NCBI GenBank assembly: GCA_029974015.1 | Contig: JARKUF010000038.1 | Coordinates: forward strand, 99,672 to 163,671 | Length of the DNA: 64,000 nucleotides | Direction of reading: 5' to 3' | Source: Spirochaetota bacterium | Lineage (GTDB): Bacteria > Spirochaetota > UBA4802 > JAGODF01 | Shown: positions 34,286-43,433 of the stretch, piece after piece | How positions within the stretch are numbered: position 1 is the stretch's first letter | Layout: each line of letters opens with the position of its first letter | Program-made: the position numbers and the translations under genes | The notes under the pieces: model-generated | What the model was told of the DNA's origin: nothing | The model's input: the letters and a program-made list of their open reading frames with translations, nothing else | Database searches by the model: none

Positions 34286-36154
34286 TCAGATGGACCTGTC
34301 AAGCACGTTATTGAGGCGCTTAACGAAGTCCGCCGGGTTTTCAAGCTTCATCCCTTCCACGAGCATCGCCTGTTCCAGAAGCAGGAGGGACACTTCGTTG
34401 AAAGGTTCCCCATCTTTCATATCCCGCAGTTTTTCCACAATTGGATGCGTGGGATTGATTTCCAGTATGGGCTTGAAATCCGGAAGGTCCCCCTTGCCGA
34501 GGCTCTTCAGCATTGCCTGCATCTGCACCGTCGGGTCGTTCTGGTCCGCCACGATGCAGGAAGGCGAACCGCTCAGGCGTGTGCTCGCCTTAACTTCTTT
34601 CACCCGCTCGCCCAGGGCGTCTTTTATCCGCTTGATGAGCGGCTCCACCGCTTTCTCCTTTTCCCTGTCGGACTCGGTCTTTAAGTCCTCGGCGGCGTCG
34701 CTGCGGTTCACCGATTTTAACTCGAACTCCTTATACTTCCCAATGGAAGGAATTATTATCTCGTCGAGCTCTTCGTCCAATACAAGCACCTCAATGTCTT
34801 TCGCGCGGTACATCTCCAGGAGGGGTGAATTCCGCAAATTTTTCTCGTTCTCCCCGGTAATATAGTAGATGGCCTTCTGGTCCGGCGTCATTCGGATTTC
34901 ATACTCCTGGAGGCTTGTGAGGCCCTCAACTTTCGTGGATTTGAAGCGGGCAAGCTTAAGCAGGGTTTCCCGGTTCTCATAATCCTGGTAGAGCCCTTCC
35001 TTCATGGGCCTTCCGTACTCCTTCCAGAACTCGTCGTACTTTTCCCTGTTCTCCGCAAGCTTCTCAAGCTCCCCCAGCACTTTCTTCACCGAAGTGGTGC
35101 GTATCTTCCTTAGAATGCTGTTTTGCTGGAGGATTTCCCGGCTAACATTAAGCGGCAGGTCCTCGGAATCGATTATTCCCCTTAAAAAGCGGAGATACAC
35201 GGGCATGAGCTCCTTGTCGTCATCGGTGATGAAGACGCGCTTCACGTAGAGCTTCACACCTGCCCGGTAATCGGCATAGAACATGTCCATGGGCGCCTTC
35301 TTCGGCACGTAGAAGAGCGTGGTGTAGTCCAGGGTCCCCTCGGCATGTGTATGGATATAGAGCATCGGGTCCTCCGAGTCATGACCAATGGACCGGTAAA
35401 ACTCGTAGTAGTCCTCTTCCTTTAATTCGTTCCTGGAGCGCTTCCATATTGCCGATGCGCTGTTCACCTGTTCGGTCTTACGCTCGGTCTCCTTCTTCGC
35501 CTTGCCCTTCTCGTCGTACACCGTTTCGTCAAAGTGGAGGAAGATGGGGAACGGTATGTGATTGGAGTATTTTTTTATGATGCCGTCGATGCGCCACCGG
35601 CCCGCGAACTCTTTTCCGTTTTCGTTCAGATGGAGCGTCACCGTAGTGCCATGCGTATCGCGCTCTGCCCCGGCGATTTCGAACTCCCCCTTGCCGTCGC
35701 TCGTCCAGCGGAAGGCCTTCTCCTCTCCCGCCTTCCTTGTAGTCACCTCCACAGAATCCGCCACCATGAACGACGAGTAGAACCCCACGCCGAACTGGCC
35801 AATCAGGTTGGAGTCTTTTTTAGAGTCCCCGGTGAGCTTCTCAATGAAGCTGCGGGTGCCGGAGCGGGCGATGGTGCCCAGGTTTTCCACGAGTTCCGCC
35901 TCGTTCATACCGATTCCGGTATCGGCGATGGTCAGCGTGGGTTTCTCCCCTTCGGTGAAGCTGATATCTATCCTGGGAGCGAAATCGACGGACTTATATG
36001 CCTCATCGGTCAGGGTGAGAAACTTCAGCTTGTCGAGGGCGTCCGAGGAGTTGGATACGAGCTCCCTTAGAAAAATCTCCTTATGGGAGTAGAGGGAATG
36101 GATGATGAGGTGTAAAAGCTGGTTCACTTCAGTTTGAAATTTGTGGGTCGACAT
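34286..36154 (-). CDS. htpG: Heat-shock protein 90 HtpG
   Basis: 622 residues, usual for HtpG. The GHKL ATPase motifs are seen: SHKEIFLRELVSNSSDALDK, IADTGIGMNEAEL, GQFGVGFYSSFMV and HGTTVTL. The middle domain has ITDDDKELMPVYLRFLRGI and the catalytic-loop NVSREILQQ. ATP-dependent cytosolic chaperone. ATG 36154 is chosen for CAGGAG upstream and the start MSTHKFQTEVNQLL. It is preceded by a sigma-70 promoter and a CIRCE element, so repression by HrcA is expected. Confidence 0.96.
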   Translation of the reverse strand: MSTHKFQTEVNQLLHLIIHSLYSHKEIFLRELVSNSSDALDKLKFLTLTDEAYKSVDFAPRIDISFTEGEKPTLTIADTGIGMNEAELVENLGTIARSGTRSFIEKLTGDSKKDSNLIGQFGVGFYSSFMVADSVEVTTRKAGEEKAFRWTSDGKGEFEIAGAERDTHGTTVTLHLNENGKEFAGRWRIDGIIKKYSNHIPFPIFLHFDETVYDEKGKAKKETERKTEQVNSASAIWKRSRNELKEEDYYEFYRSIGHDSEDPMLYIHTHAEGTLDYTTLFYVPKKAPMDMFYADYRAGVKLYVKRVFITDDDKELMPVYLRFLRGIIDSEDLPLNVSREILQQNSILRKIRTTSVKKVLGELEKLAENREKYDEFWKEYGRPMKEGLYQDYENRETLLKLARFKSTKVEGLTSLQEYEIRMTPDQKAIYYITGENEKNLRNSPLLEMYRAKDIEVLVLDEELDEIIIPSIGKYKEFELKSVNRSDAAEDLKTESDREKEKAVEPLIKRIKDALGERVKEVKASTRLSGSPSCIVADQNDPTVQMQAMLKSLGKGDLPDFKPILEINPTHPIVEKLRDMKDGEPFNEVSLLLLEQAMLVEGMKLENPADFVKRLNNVLDRSI

Positions 36155-36189
36155 GAAAATACTCCTGATGCATTTGAAAATATGGGTTA

Positions 36190-36216
36190 TTGGCACTCAC
36201 CGAGATGGAGTGCTAA
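36190..36216. promoter_or_regulatory. CIRCE element (HrcA operator) of htpG
   Basis: TTGGCACTC, nine bases, GAGTGCTAA: one mismatch from the consensus TTAGCACTC-N9-GAGTGCTAA. It begins right after the -10 box and covers the expected transcription start. HrcA binding here would repress htpG until heat shock. Confidence 0.93.
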
Positions 36217-36223
36217 TGAGATA

Positions 36224-36252
36224 AATATATAAAACATGGGGGAAAACGTCAA
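36224..36252 (-). promoter_or_regulatory. Sigma-70 promoter of htpG
   Basis: On the minus strand TTGACG (36247-36252), a 17-base spacer and TATATT (36224-36229). The CIRCE element starts 7 bases downstream. Confidence 0.85.
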
Positions 36253-36307
36253 GTGAAGTTGGCAAGAAATAGGGCTGGTGTTATAAGAAAGGGATAATTC
36301 AAGTAAA

Positions 36308-36337
36308 CGCGGGCGGTATTTTTTATTACCGCCCGCG
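36308..36337 (-). terminator. Hairpin after the FN3 lipoprotein gene
   Basis: Stem CGCGGGCGGTA / TACCGCCCGCG with an eight-base AT loop. On the minus strand TTTACTTG follows, a weak T-run. Placed 23 bases past the stop of the FN3 gene, and also upstream of the htpG promoter. Confidence 0.6.
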
Positions 36338-36360
36338 TAGAGTTCGACATTACAGATTCT

Positions 36361-38157
36361 TCAGTAATTATTTTTTGAAACATGCCCTGAAAAAGCACTG
36401 CTGGTAATAGAATTAACCGATTTAATCCTATAGTGATGGTTTTTTGAGTTTTTTGTATTTGCATGAGTATAGGTCAAAGTACTAACAGTAACAAGATCTT
36501 TCCAACCATTAGCATTGGGGCTCCCCGACAATAAGGTGTATTGATGCTGAATAAGATATGCATCCGCCCCGACAACGGAATTCCATGTGAGTATCATGCT
36601 TTCACCGCTTTGTGAAACCGACAGACCCGTCGGCACTGCGAGGACTGTATTACCTTCCTCCGCAGCACTCATGGTCTCGCCGCTCGCGTTAATAGCGCCT
36701 ACCTTATAAAAATAATGTTTCCCTACAATTATCGCCGTGTCGGTATAGGTCCGTGCGGTCAAGCCGGATGCGATAAGATTGTAAGTGCCATCAACCGTTT
36801 CCGCCCGGTAGACCTTATATGTATCCACCACCCCTGCCGAAGCGTTCCAGGTTATGACTATCTTTCCATCCTCCCTGTCGTCCGTTGCTGAAACATTGCC
36901 CGGGACGCCTGGAAGCTGGGGCATGGCGTATCCTTCCGCCGCGGGGCTTTCCCTGCTTTCAGCCGAATATCCGGCGCTCCAGGACGTGACCTTATAAAAA
37001 TAATGTGAAACAAGCGCGGGGGGAGTATCAGTATAACTCGTTCCAGCGATTTTATTGGCGCCCGGAATTAAAACATAAGTACCTCCAATTGAGTCGCTCC
37101 TATAGACGGAATACCCCACTGCACCCTCTACCTCGCCCCAGGACACGGCAATGGTATCATATTCTCCATTCGTTGCCGAAACATTTGCGGGAGCAGAAAG
37201 CTGTACCGGCGCTCCGGTTATCCTCTTTCCAATTGCTTCAGTACCGAGTTCGCTTTCACCTCCAGAGCTTAAGGCCGATACTTTATAATAATAGGTTTCG
37301 CCAGGATTGCAGGTGGTGTCTTCAAAATACTCAGTTGTGATATTTCCCGCAATCAATATATATTCGCCCGCACTGCCTCCATTATCCGGAGCTCTATACA
37401 CCCGGTATGATACTGCAAGCGGGCTGGAATTCCATGTGATTTCAACCATATTTTCATATGATCCGTCTGTAGCCGTGATGTTTTCAGGAATTTGCGGAAC
37501 CTCTTGAAGGGATATCCCGTATACCGCTTCGCTTTCCTTGCCCTCCCCTTCAACATCGCTAATCCCTACCACTTTATAGTAATACTTGATGTCCCGGTCA
37601 GGGGAAGAGTCTTCGTATGACAAAACATCAAGCCCGTCTGCCAATTGCGCATATGGTCCTGCTATCTTTGTCGACCGGAGCACCTTGTAGGTGTCGGTCT
37701 GTGGTGTCTGACGCCAGGTTATGTTTATTTTCCCAATTACATCAGTTGTCGCCTCTACAAGAGGAGCTATTGGCGGACCAACATGCGCGTATCCGAGGCC
37801 TTCCGCGCTCGGCTGGCTCCAGGCATCGCCATTGGCTGCTGCCACCCTGTAAAAATAGTGACGGTTTGGCGTAACCGTATTATCAGAGTAGGACAGCTCC
37901 ACCACACCGGAAGCGATTGCCCTGTACTGGTCTTTATTGTCGATGGATTTATATATAATGTATGAATCCGCCTCTTCAACGGCATTCCATGTAATATCGA
38001 CCTTGTCCTTATAAACACCTTCTGTTGCCTGCAAGCCGGTTGGAACCGGCGGAGCAATTTTTGAAGTACTATTATCACCGCCGTCCTTGCACCCGATCGA
38101 TGCACACACAATGATTAGCGAGAAAAACAGACTGAATGCCGGGGTTAATCTTTTCAT
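36361..38157 (-). CDS. Surface lipoprotein with six fibronectin type III repeats
   Basis: 598 residues. Lipobox in IVCASIGCKDGG (Cys near residue 23). Six FN3-like repeats follow, each with a start like PTGLQATEG, PENITATDG, PANVSATNG, PGNVSATDD or PTGLSVSQS, a central DITWNAV / ITWNSS / AVSWGEV tryptophan strand and an end like HYFYKVAA or YYYKVSAL. FN3 repeats here would serve adhesion or binding of polysaccharide outside the cell. ATG 38157 has CAGGAGA upstream. Last gene of a three-gene operon. Confidence 0.87.
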   Translation of the reverse strand: MKRLTPAFSLFFSLIIVCASIGCKDGGDNSTSKIAPPVPTGLQATEGVYKDKVDITWNAVEEADSYIIYKSIDNKDQYRAIASGVVELSYSDNTVTPNRHYFYRVAAANGDAWSQPSAEGLGYAHVGPPIAPLVEATTDVIGKINITWRQTPQTDTYKVLRSTKIAGPYAQLADGLDVLSYEDSSPDRDIKYYYKVVGISDVEGEGKESEAVYGISLQEVPQIPENITATDGSYENMVEITWNSSPLAVSYRVYRAPDNGGSAGEYILIAGNITTEYFEDTTCNPGETYYYKVSALSSGGESELGTEAIGKRITGAPVQLSAPANVSATNGEYDTIAVSWGEVEGAVGYSVYRSDSIGGTYVLIPGANKIAGTSYTDTPPALVSHYFYKVTSWSAGYSAESRESPAAEGYAMPQLPGVPGNVSATDDREDGKIVITWNASAGVVDTYKVYRAETVDGTYNLIASGLTARTYTDTAIIVGKHYFYKVGAINASGETMSAAEEGNTVLAVPTGLSVSQSGESMILTWNSVVGADAYLIQHQYTLLSGSPNANGWKDLVTVSTLTYTHANTKNSKNHHYRIKSVNSITSSAFSGHVSKNNY

Positions 38158-38207
38158 GCTATTCTCCTGAACATGAACTTTCTTTTTCACTGTCCGCATA
38201 CAAATGA

Positions 38208-39749
38208 TTATGGTACAAGTTTCACTTGATTGCCATCAAGGGCGTCTCCGCCGCCAAGAAAGCGGTACGTGACGCCAAACGCAATGCTGAAGCGCTTTTC
38301 ATCAAATTTTTTCTTTAGATAGTGGGTCGCATCGCTTCCAACATTCGTATGCTCGGTCGTGTATATTGTCACCGGAACGTATGCAACGTAAAATGCCCCG
38401 ATGTTCACATCGAGGCGGTCCGTGACCCGCATACCCATGCCGCCGCCAATCTGGTGGTTTCTGAGCAGGGTATCGGCCTCGTTTCTCTTCTCCGGCTTGA
38501 TCCCGAAATTGTTATATAGATACCCCGCGCTCACCACGACTTGCGGAAGTAATTTGTATTCAATTCCCGCTCCCACCCGGTATCCGAACGTGTAATCGTC
38601 CTCCCTGCCATCAAGGTCTCTCAACTGCCTGAAGGAAAGTTCGGCTGAAGTTTCAACTTTTATCCGGTCCAGGAAAGTATAAGCAAGCCCCATATGCAGG
38701 GACGGCGCATAGGTGACCTTTAACTCGGAATTACCATTGCCGGGCGCAAGGTAAGTCATCTGTTTTCCGGGCGATCCATCTTTAAAAATATCGAGCGCGC
38801 CGCTCGCCTCCAGTGTCGATGGTACGAGGAATGAATTGGTCTTTTTTTTCAACGCCATGGGCAGATAGTATTCCGCCCTGATTGTAGCGTCAAGGCCCTT
38901 GAGATACGAGACGAGACGTCCCGGTTTAAAATGAGAACTCGCTATGAGGCCAAATCCGTGCCCTTCGGTGTCCGTGTCGATGTCCCATACGCTTTCATCC
39001 GGGTACTCCAGAGAGCCGTTCATCACATAGCGAATGTTGTCCATCTTTATTTTCATATTGCCATTGGCGCTGATATAACGAAGCCCCCCTCCGGCTGAAA
39101 GCCAGTCCAGCACGCGGTACGCCCCCCCCAGAGTAAAGCCCAAATACATCTCATTTCGAACGGCAATGGCATTGCGGTTGTACTCTTCGAGTCGGTTTGC
39201 CGATTGATAGGCCAGACTCACTTCCTTTGTCGCGAGATTTCCCCAGTCCATCACCGCAAGGCCCTGGGGAAAAGTCATGTCCGTTGCGGCCTGCATAACC
39301 GACATATCAAAAAAGACGGCCCAGTCCCTGTCTTTCCAAACCACGTCAAAGGAAGGAAGCACAGGAGCTGTCAACTCGGCGCTGTACTCATCCGGAAGGC
39401 AGTCCTTGAACCACGACTGGGACACCTGTGTCGCGGTAGGCGCCTGAGCGCTCACGGACACAGCGTAGTAGTCCATGGTATGGGCCCTTTTGGCGTACAG
39501 GGTCTGTGTATTGAACGACACGTACAGTCCCTTCTCCTTCATGAAGGCAAGCCCCGCGGGATTATAAAAGGCCGCATCGGGGTCGGTAGATGTGTTTCTG
39601 TTCAATGTACGGACAAACTCGGCGGAATGGTTGGTGAATATGCCGTCCTCCTGATGAAGGCGCGATGCATGCGCCATGGTAACTCCAAATACAATCAAAA
39701 CCAGAAAGGCGGCCGCGGTCACTCCGGTTGCAATTCTTATTTTTTTCAT
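38208..39749 (-). CDS. Outer-membrane barrel of the FadL/OmpP1/TodX type
   Basis: 513 residues. Signal peptide MKKIRIATGVTAAAFLVLIV to AHA. After cleavage: NTSTDPDAAFYNPAGLAFM, the family's N-terminal hatch motif (NPAGLA). The rest alternates aromatic beta-strands (LGFTLGGAYRVLDWLSAGGG, YAPSLHMGLAYTFLDRIKVE, VVVSAGYLYNNFG) and ends with FSIAFGVTYRFLGG. Such barrels carry hydrophobic compounds across the outer membrane. ATG 39749 is chosen for the signal peptide; GGGAAAG upstream is only a fair ribosome site. Confidence 0.86.
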   Translation of the reverse strand: MKKIRIATGVTAAAFLVLIVFGVTMAHASRLHQEDGIFTNHSAEFVRTLNRNTSTDPDAAFYNPAGLAFMKEKGLYVSFNTQTLYAKRAHTMDYYAVSVSAQAPTATQVSQSWFKDCLPDEYSAELTAPVLPSFDVVWKDRDWAVFFDMSVMQAATDMTFPQGLAVMDWGNLATKEVSLAYQSANRLEEYNRNAIAVRNEMYLGFTLGGAYRVLDWLSAGGGLRYISANGNMKIKMDNIRYVMNGSLEYPDESVWDIDTDTEGHGFGLIASSHFKPGRLVSYLKGLDATIRAEYYLPMALKKKTNSFLVPSTLEASGALDIFKDGSPGKQMTYLAPGNGNSELKVTYAPSLHMGLAYTFLDRIKVETSAELSFRQLRDLDGREDDYTFGYRVGAGIEYKLLPQVVVSAGYLYNNFGIKPEKRNEADTLLRNHQIGGGMGMRVTDRLDVNIGAFYVAYVPVTIYTTEHTNVGSDATHYLKKKFDEKRFSIAFGVTYRFLGGGDALDGNQVKLVP

Positions 39750-39776
39750 GTTCTTTCCCGATGAAATCAGATTTTG

Positions 39777-39808
39777 CACCCTGCCGGGAAAGTTATCCAA
39801 GCAGGGTG
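39777..39808. other. Hairpin between cadherin-like and FadL-type genes
   Basis: CACCCTGC / GCAGGGTG with a 16-base loop and no T-run. It may stabilise or partly attenuate the operon transcript. Confidence 0.4.
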
Positions 39809-39817
39809 TACGTTTTC

Positions 39818-41731
39818 TCACGGAGCCGGGACAATCCAACCCGTAGACCAGTCATAGTTGTCGGTAAAAGGATATGGAACATTTGAAGCTCGATACATCT
39901 GGCGCTTCGTTTCGCCCATGTAATCCGTTATATCGGTGTACGAATCGGGTGCTGAAACTTTTTGTTGATTCGATATCTTCAGGTGATACACAAGCTTCGC
40001 TATCAACTCGCCTTCCGGAGTGGAGAGCGTATATTCAATGCCATTTTTGTTCAACTGGTAGCCCGTGCCGTTCATACTTGGCAGTTCCGCAAGCAAATCC
40101 CCGTTAGCGACAAATCCGCCATCGTTGTAATTATACCCGTATTTTCCGTCACTGTAATTAGTATACACCATGTTGTTGGTCACGGGTACTGCTGTAGTTT
40201 TCCAGAAAAGTGTGCCACTCACAAGACCTTTCACTGTTTTGCTGCTACCTATCGGTTTGGGCTCCCATCGGTCAGTGTATGCCTTTGACATGGGCGGCCC
40301 GTATATCCCCCAGTAAAACTCATCAATATTAAGAAGTTTCGCGTAGACGGTATATACTTTCTGCGTGGAGCCATCATCGGCTGTCACAGTAACTTCGATT
40401 TTGTTGACAAGCCCCTTCTCAAGGGTGATTGTGGCGCTTCCCACGTTCCCATTGAAAGCCGCATTGCTGACCCTCTCCGTATCTCCGTCAACTGTAAAGG
40501 ATATCCCCTTCACCGAACTGTAGTCGGCCGTCGCTGTAAGCTTAATCGTATCGAACCCGTATATCACCGTCACATAATTGTATGTTTCAGCGCTGAAAGT
40601 TGTGACGTTCGGATTGTGATAGGTCGCGCCCCTGACGAATGTTCCAGGGTATAGCGGGCGCGCACTCTTGGTCCCCATAATGATGGAAATATTCTTGAGC
40701 TTGGCGTTATCGCTGCCCGCAAGAGACGTTGCATTTATTTTGTAGTCTGTTGTTGAAGAGTTCCACGCAGTAACCTTTACCACTATGGTGTTGGCGCCAG
40801 AGGGAAGCTTGATTTTTGAACAGTCTGCGACTTCATCGCCATTCAGTTTTATTGAAGACACATTCGCCAGGCTTGATTCCGGTATGGCGGTAAGGTTGAT
40901 CGGATTTATTGACACCGGCACGTCTAAGGAATACTCAAACGTGTCCGGACTGAATGTTTCATTAAACGCGCCTCCCGCGACAGAAAGCAAAATCAGTTTT
41001 GATGATGTATTGGAGTTAGTCTGACGAATAAGCGCAATTTCATAAGTACGCTTTGTAATACCATCCTGTGCAGTCACGGTCACTTCAATGGTATTATTAC
41101 CTTCAATTAGACTAATAGCGCCGGGATTCGTTACCGGTTCTTCGTTTGCAAAAATCGAAACTTTCGCCCCTTCATCCTCGGCGAAAGCTGTCGCTGTCAG
41201 CGAAATGCTCGCCGTCGATACAATTGCCGAAAAATTACGCGAAGGCCCTTCCGGGTCGAATGCCGGGCTGAGGGTCACTCCGTCAATTAAAAGTTGCGAA
41301 AGCCTCGCCACGGCAAAATATTCCGTTTGCCGGGTAACATGAATATGGTAATCCCACTCAAGCCCATCTTCGGCAACCATTCTGATTGTGATTAAATTGC
41401 CATCGCCAACACTGAGTTCTATTGGATCAGACGTATCGCCGTCTGCCAGTAGATTTCCATTCACGAATATTTGGGACCTGAGATGGTCCTTCTGTACAGT
41501 AACCGAAATGGAACTGGTCTCATACGGTACGGAGAGATAGTTGATCCAGTCATCGGAATTAAAAGGATATAATAGTTTACCGGCGGAGAATGTAATGTTC
41601 TTAACATAATAATTAGAACTCAAACCATCATCGAAACCAACCTGGTTGCCGGTCTGCTCTCTCCCACAGGAGGCAAAAAGGCAAAGAACCATTATCAGAA
41701 CCAATCCGGAAGTTTTCAAAAATCTTTTCAT
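39818..41731 (-). CDS. Lipoprotein with cadherin-like beta-sandwich repeats
   Basis: 637 residues. Lipobox LCLFASCG (Cys near residue 22). Four cadherin-like beta-sandwich domains (PF12733 type) can be traced at about 42-135, 138-240, 245-340 and 343-460, each with an opening such as ARLSQLLIDGVTLSPAF and an ending like NTIEVTVTAQDGITKRTYEI. The last 170 residues contain GLVSGTLFWKTTAVPVTNN and have no recognised domain. Probably exposed on the cell surface or outer leaflet. First gene of the operon with the barrel and FN3 proteins. Confidence 0.85.
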   Translation of the reverse strand: MKRFLKTSGLVLIMVLCLFASCGREQTGNQVGFDDGLSSNYYVKNITFSAGKLLYPFNSDDWINYLSVPYETSSISVTVQKDHLRSQIFVNGNLLADGDTSDPIELSVGDGNLITIRMVAEDGLEWDYHIHVTRQTEYFAVARLSQLLIDGVTLSPAFDPEGPSRNFSAIVSTASISLTATAFAEDEGAKVSIFANEEPVTNPGAISLIEGNNTIEVTVTAQDGITKRTYEIALIRQTNSNTSSKLILLSVAGGAFNETFSPDTFEYSLDVPVSINPINLTAIPESSLANVSSIKLNGDEVADCSKIKLPSGANTIVVKVTAWNSSTTDYKINATSLAGSDNAKLKNISIIMGTKSARPLYPGTFVRGATYHNPNVTTFSAETYNYVTVIYGFDTIKLTATADYSSVKGISFTVDGDTERVSNAAFNGNVGSATITLEKGLVNKIEVTVTADDGSTQKVYTVYAKLLNIDEFYWGIYGPPMSKAYTDRWEPKPIGSSKTVKGLVSGTLFWKTTAVPVTNNMVYTNYSDGKYGYNYNDGGFVANGDLLAELPSMNGTGYQLNKNGIEYTLSTPEGELIAKLVYHLKISNQQKVSAPDSYTDITDYMGETKRQMYRASNVPYPFTDNYDWSTGWIVPAP

Positions 41732-41815
41732 CGTAACCTCTCTTTACAATTTCTTTACTGACCTGCCAGGTGGTTCATATAAACCAATAACCCATGGATA
41801 AAAAACTCCCCTGCC

Positions 41816-41834
41816 TTCAATATGACATATTGAA
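41816..41834. promoter_or_regulatory. Inverted repeat upstream of the surface operon
   Basis: TTCAATATG and CATATTGAA flank one A. A larger, imperfect pair CCTGCCTTC / GAAGACAGG encloses it. It lies 85 bases upstream of the cadherin-like gene and could be an operator or 5' leader hairpin. Confidence 0.4.
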
Positions 41835-42015
41835 TGTAATATCGAAGACAGGGTCCACATGTGACGGGGTAGTATTGAAGAGCATTTTCAATTTTACCGT
41901 AAAACCGGACCGTCGGTTTTCCGACTTTCTCATTTAAAGCTTTCCAAAAAGGCTTGCTGCATAGATAATGGCTTAATTTTTATAGTGAGCATATAAGGCA
42001 GTCAAGCTGTACGTG

Positions 42016-42038
42016 ATTGTCGTACATTTTGCGACAAT
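42016..42038. promoter_or_regulatory. Inverted repeat in the divergent surface-operon/iclR gap
   Basis: ATTGTCG and CGACAAT separated by nine bases, partly overlapping GTACG/CGTAC. IclR-type regulators often bind such sites in front of their own genes. Binding is not shown. Confidence 0.35.
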
Positions 42039-42118
42039 TATGAATTGTATACTATTTTTTAGCACTAAGTCAACACATTTTTTTGCCAAGCACTATAAAA
42101 AATCGCTTTTTTTATTAA

Positions 42119-42260
42119 GGCAACCTCAAAGTATTATGGGACCCTCTAAAAATTAAATTTTTGAGTTTCCCAAAAAATGTAACTACTGGCATAACTCAGG
42201 ACTTAGGATTTCCCGCCCGTCGAAGGCGGGCGGGAAATCCTATTTATTAGAAGATACCTT
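42119..42260 (+). repeat. Dispersed modular repeat, copy 10 (full form)
   Basis: GGCAACCTCAAAGTATTATG, then GGGACCCTCTAAAAATTAAA with TTTTTGAGTTTCCC, then AATGTAACTACTGGCATAAC, the GC hairpin TTTCCCGCC-CGTCGAA-GGCGGGCGGGAAA, and AAGATACCTT at the end. It ends only about 30 bases before the iclR start codon. Confidence 0.85.
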
Positions 42261-42291
42261 ATTTTAACTACAAATATCGGGAGGCACTGCG

Positions 42292-43098
42292 ATGGCCCGC
42301 AAGCCTGGCTCAACAAAGATAGAAGCTCCCCGTGGCACAATTCTTTCAATAATCAAGGCAGTCGACATCCTCAAGCTGTTTATCGACGAAAGAAAACCCC
42401 TGGGGATTACCGAGTTCGCGGAGAAATTGAAACTGCCTAAAACCACGGTCATGGGCATCGCAAAAACCCTCGCAGGCGTGAGCTTCCTCGAAAAAGACCC
42501 TTTGAGCGATAAATACCGATTGGGCCCGATGCTCCTTCAGCTTGGACTGAAATACGTGTCGAATACGGAAATCATAACCATCGCGAAGGTCTGGATGGAG
42601 CGCCTCTGCCTCAAATTTCAACTCACCGTGAACACCGGTATTCTGGTGGGCAACAATGTCGTCCTGGTGTTCAGCGCCTCTCCCGACAACGAATTCCTGA
42701 CCTTCCCCAAGTCCGGGACATGGATCCCGTCCCACACCACGTGCATAGGAAAGGCGCTCCTGGCTAACCTTGAGCACGATCGTTTGATGAATATACTCGA
42801 GAATTACCAGTTCACCCGGATGACAGACCATACCATCACCGGCAGGGACGCTTTTTTAAAAGAACTCGACAAAGTACGCAGGGACGGTCTCAGCTTCGAC
42901 AATGAGGAGAACTTCATCGGCATGGCGGGAATCGGCGCCCCCATCTACAACCATACGGCCCGAGTGATCGCCGCCGTCGCCATCACGGGCAATGCTGAAA
43001 AACTCAATGCCCGGCGCAATGAAATCATCGAAGAGATCAGGAGTACATCCCGGGAAGTCTCGGCACAGTTGGGATATCTGCAGGATGGCGGGCGGTAA
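42292..43098 (+). CDS. IclR family transcriptional regulator
   Basis: 268 residues. Winged helix-turn-helix at 19-85 (SIIKAVDILKLFIDERKPLG, ITEFAEKLKLPKTTVMGIAKTL), then the IclR effector domain with SGTWIPSHTTCIGKALLAN and the ending GMAGIGAPIYNHTARVIAAVAITG. GGGAGG precedes ATG. IclR proteins usually control catabolic or glyoxylate-type operons. It reads towards the dehydratase-like pair that begins 335 bases downstream and is the natural candidate regulator of that operon. Confidence 0.9.
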   Translation: MARKPGSTKIEAPRGTILSIIKAVDILKLFIDERKPLGITEFAEKLKLPKTTVMGIAKTLAGVSFLEKDPLSDKYRLGPMLLQLGLKYVSNTEIITIAKVWMERLCLKFQLTVNTGILVGNNVVLVFSASPDNEFLTFPKSGTWIPSHTTCIGKALLANLEHDRLMNILENYQFTRMTDHTITGRDAFLKELDKVRRDGLSFDNEENFIGMAGIGAPIYNHTARVIAAVAITGNAEKLNARRNEIIEEIRSTSREVSAQLGYLQDGGR

Positions 43099-43108
43099 AA
43101 TACAACAA

Positions 43109-43190
43109 GGCAAACCTTAATGCTCATGCTTTCCCGCCCGCCGAAGGCGGGCGGGAAAGCATGGTTTTTGTGACTACCCTTTATTTTTTT
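43109..43190 (+). repeat. Dispersed modular repeat, copy 11
   Basis: GGCAAACCTTAATGC, then hairpin CATGCTTTCCCGCCCGCC / GGCGGGCGGGAAAGCATG around GAA, the longest perfect stem of the family, then TTTTTGTGACTACCCTTTA. Directly after the iclR stop, so it could terminate that transcript (T-run after the stem). Confidence 0.85.
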
Positions 43191-43208
43191 GGATTTTATA
43201 GAATTCTG

Positions 43209-43237
43209 TTGACGGTATTTTGTGCTATAATTAATAT
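43209..43237 (+). promoter_or_regulatory. Candidate promoter of the dehydratase-like operon
   Basis: TTGACG at 43209-43214, 17 bases, TAATAT at 43232-43237. TAATATCG occurs again at 43252, which might mark a regulator site. A TATAAT also lies at 43226, but without a well-spaced -35. Confidence 0.5.
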
Positions 43238-43433
43238 CGTAATCTATACGGTAATATCGAACATCGGTCCGGCATAGCCCGGTTTCCCCGTATATGCTCA
43301 AGAAGTCCTTTTTTTGATGCAGATATGCGGTAACGCATCACCAGAGGCGATCTCCCATAACATGCCGAACGGGGTGAGCCAGGGTGAAAAACCGACCGGC
43401 ACCGGATATACGAACATCACAGGAGCAGTGCAC

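Noticed and set aside
972-43190. Repeats considered as a CRISPR array
   Set aside because: Copies are kilobases apart in gene gaps with no regular spacer, and no cas gene is present.
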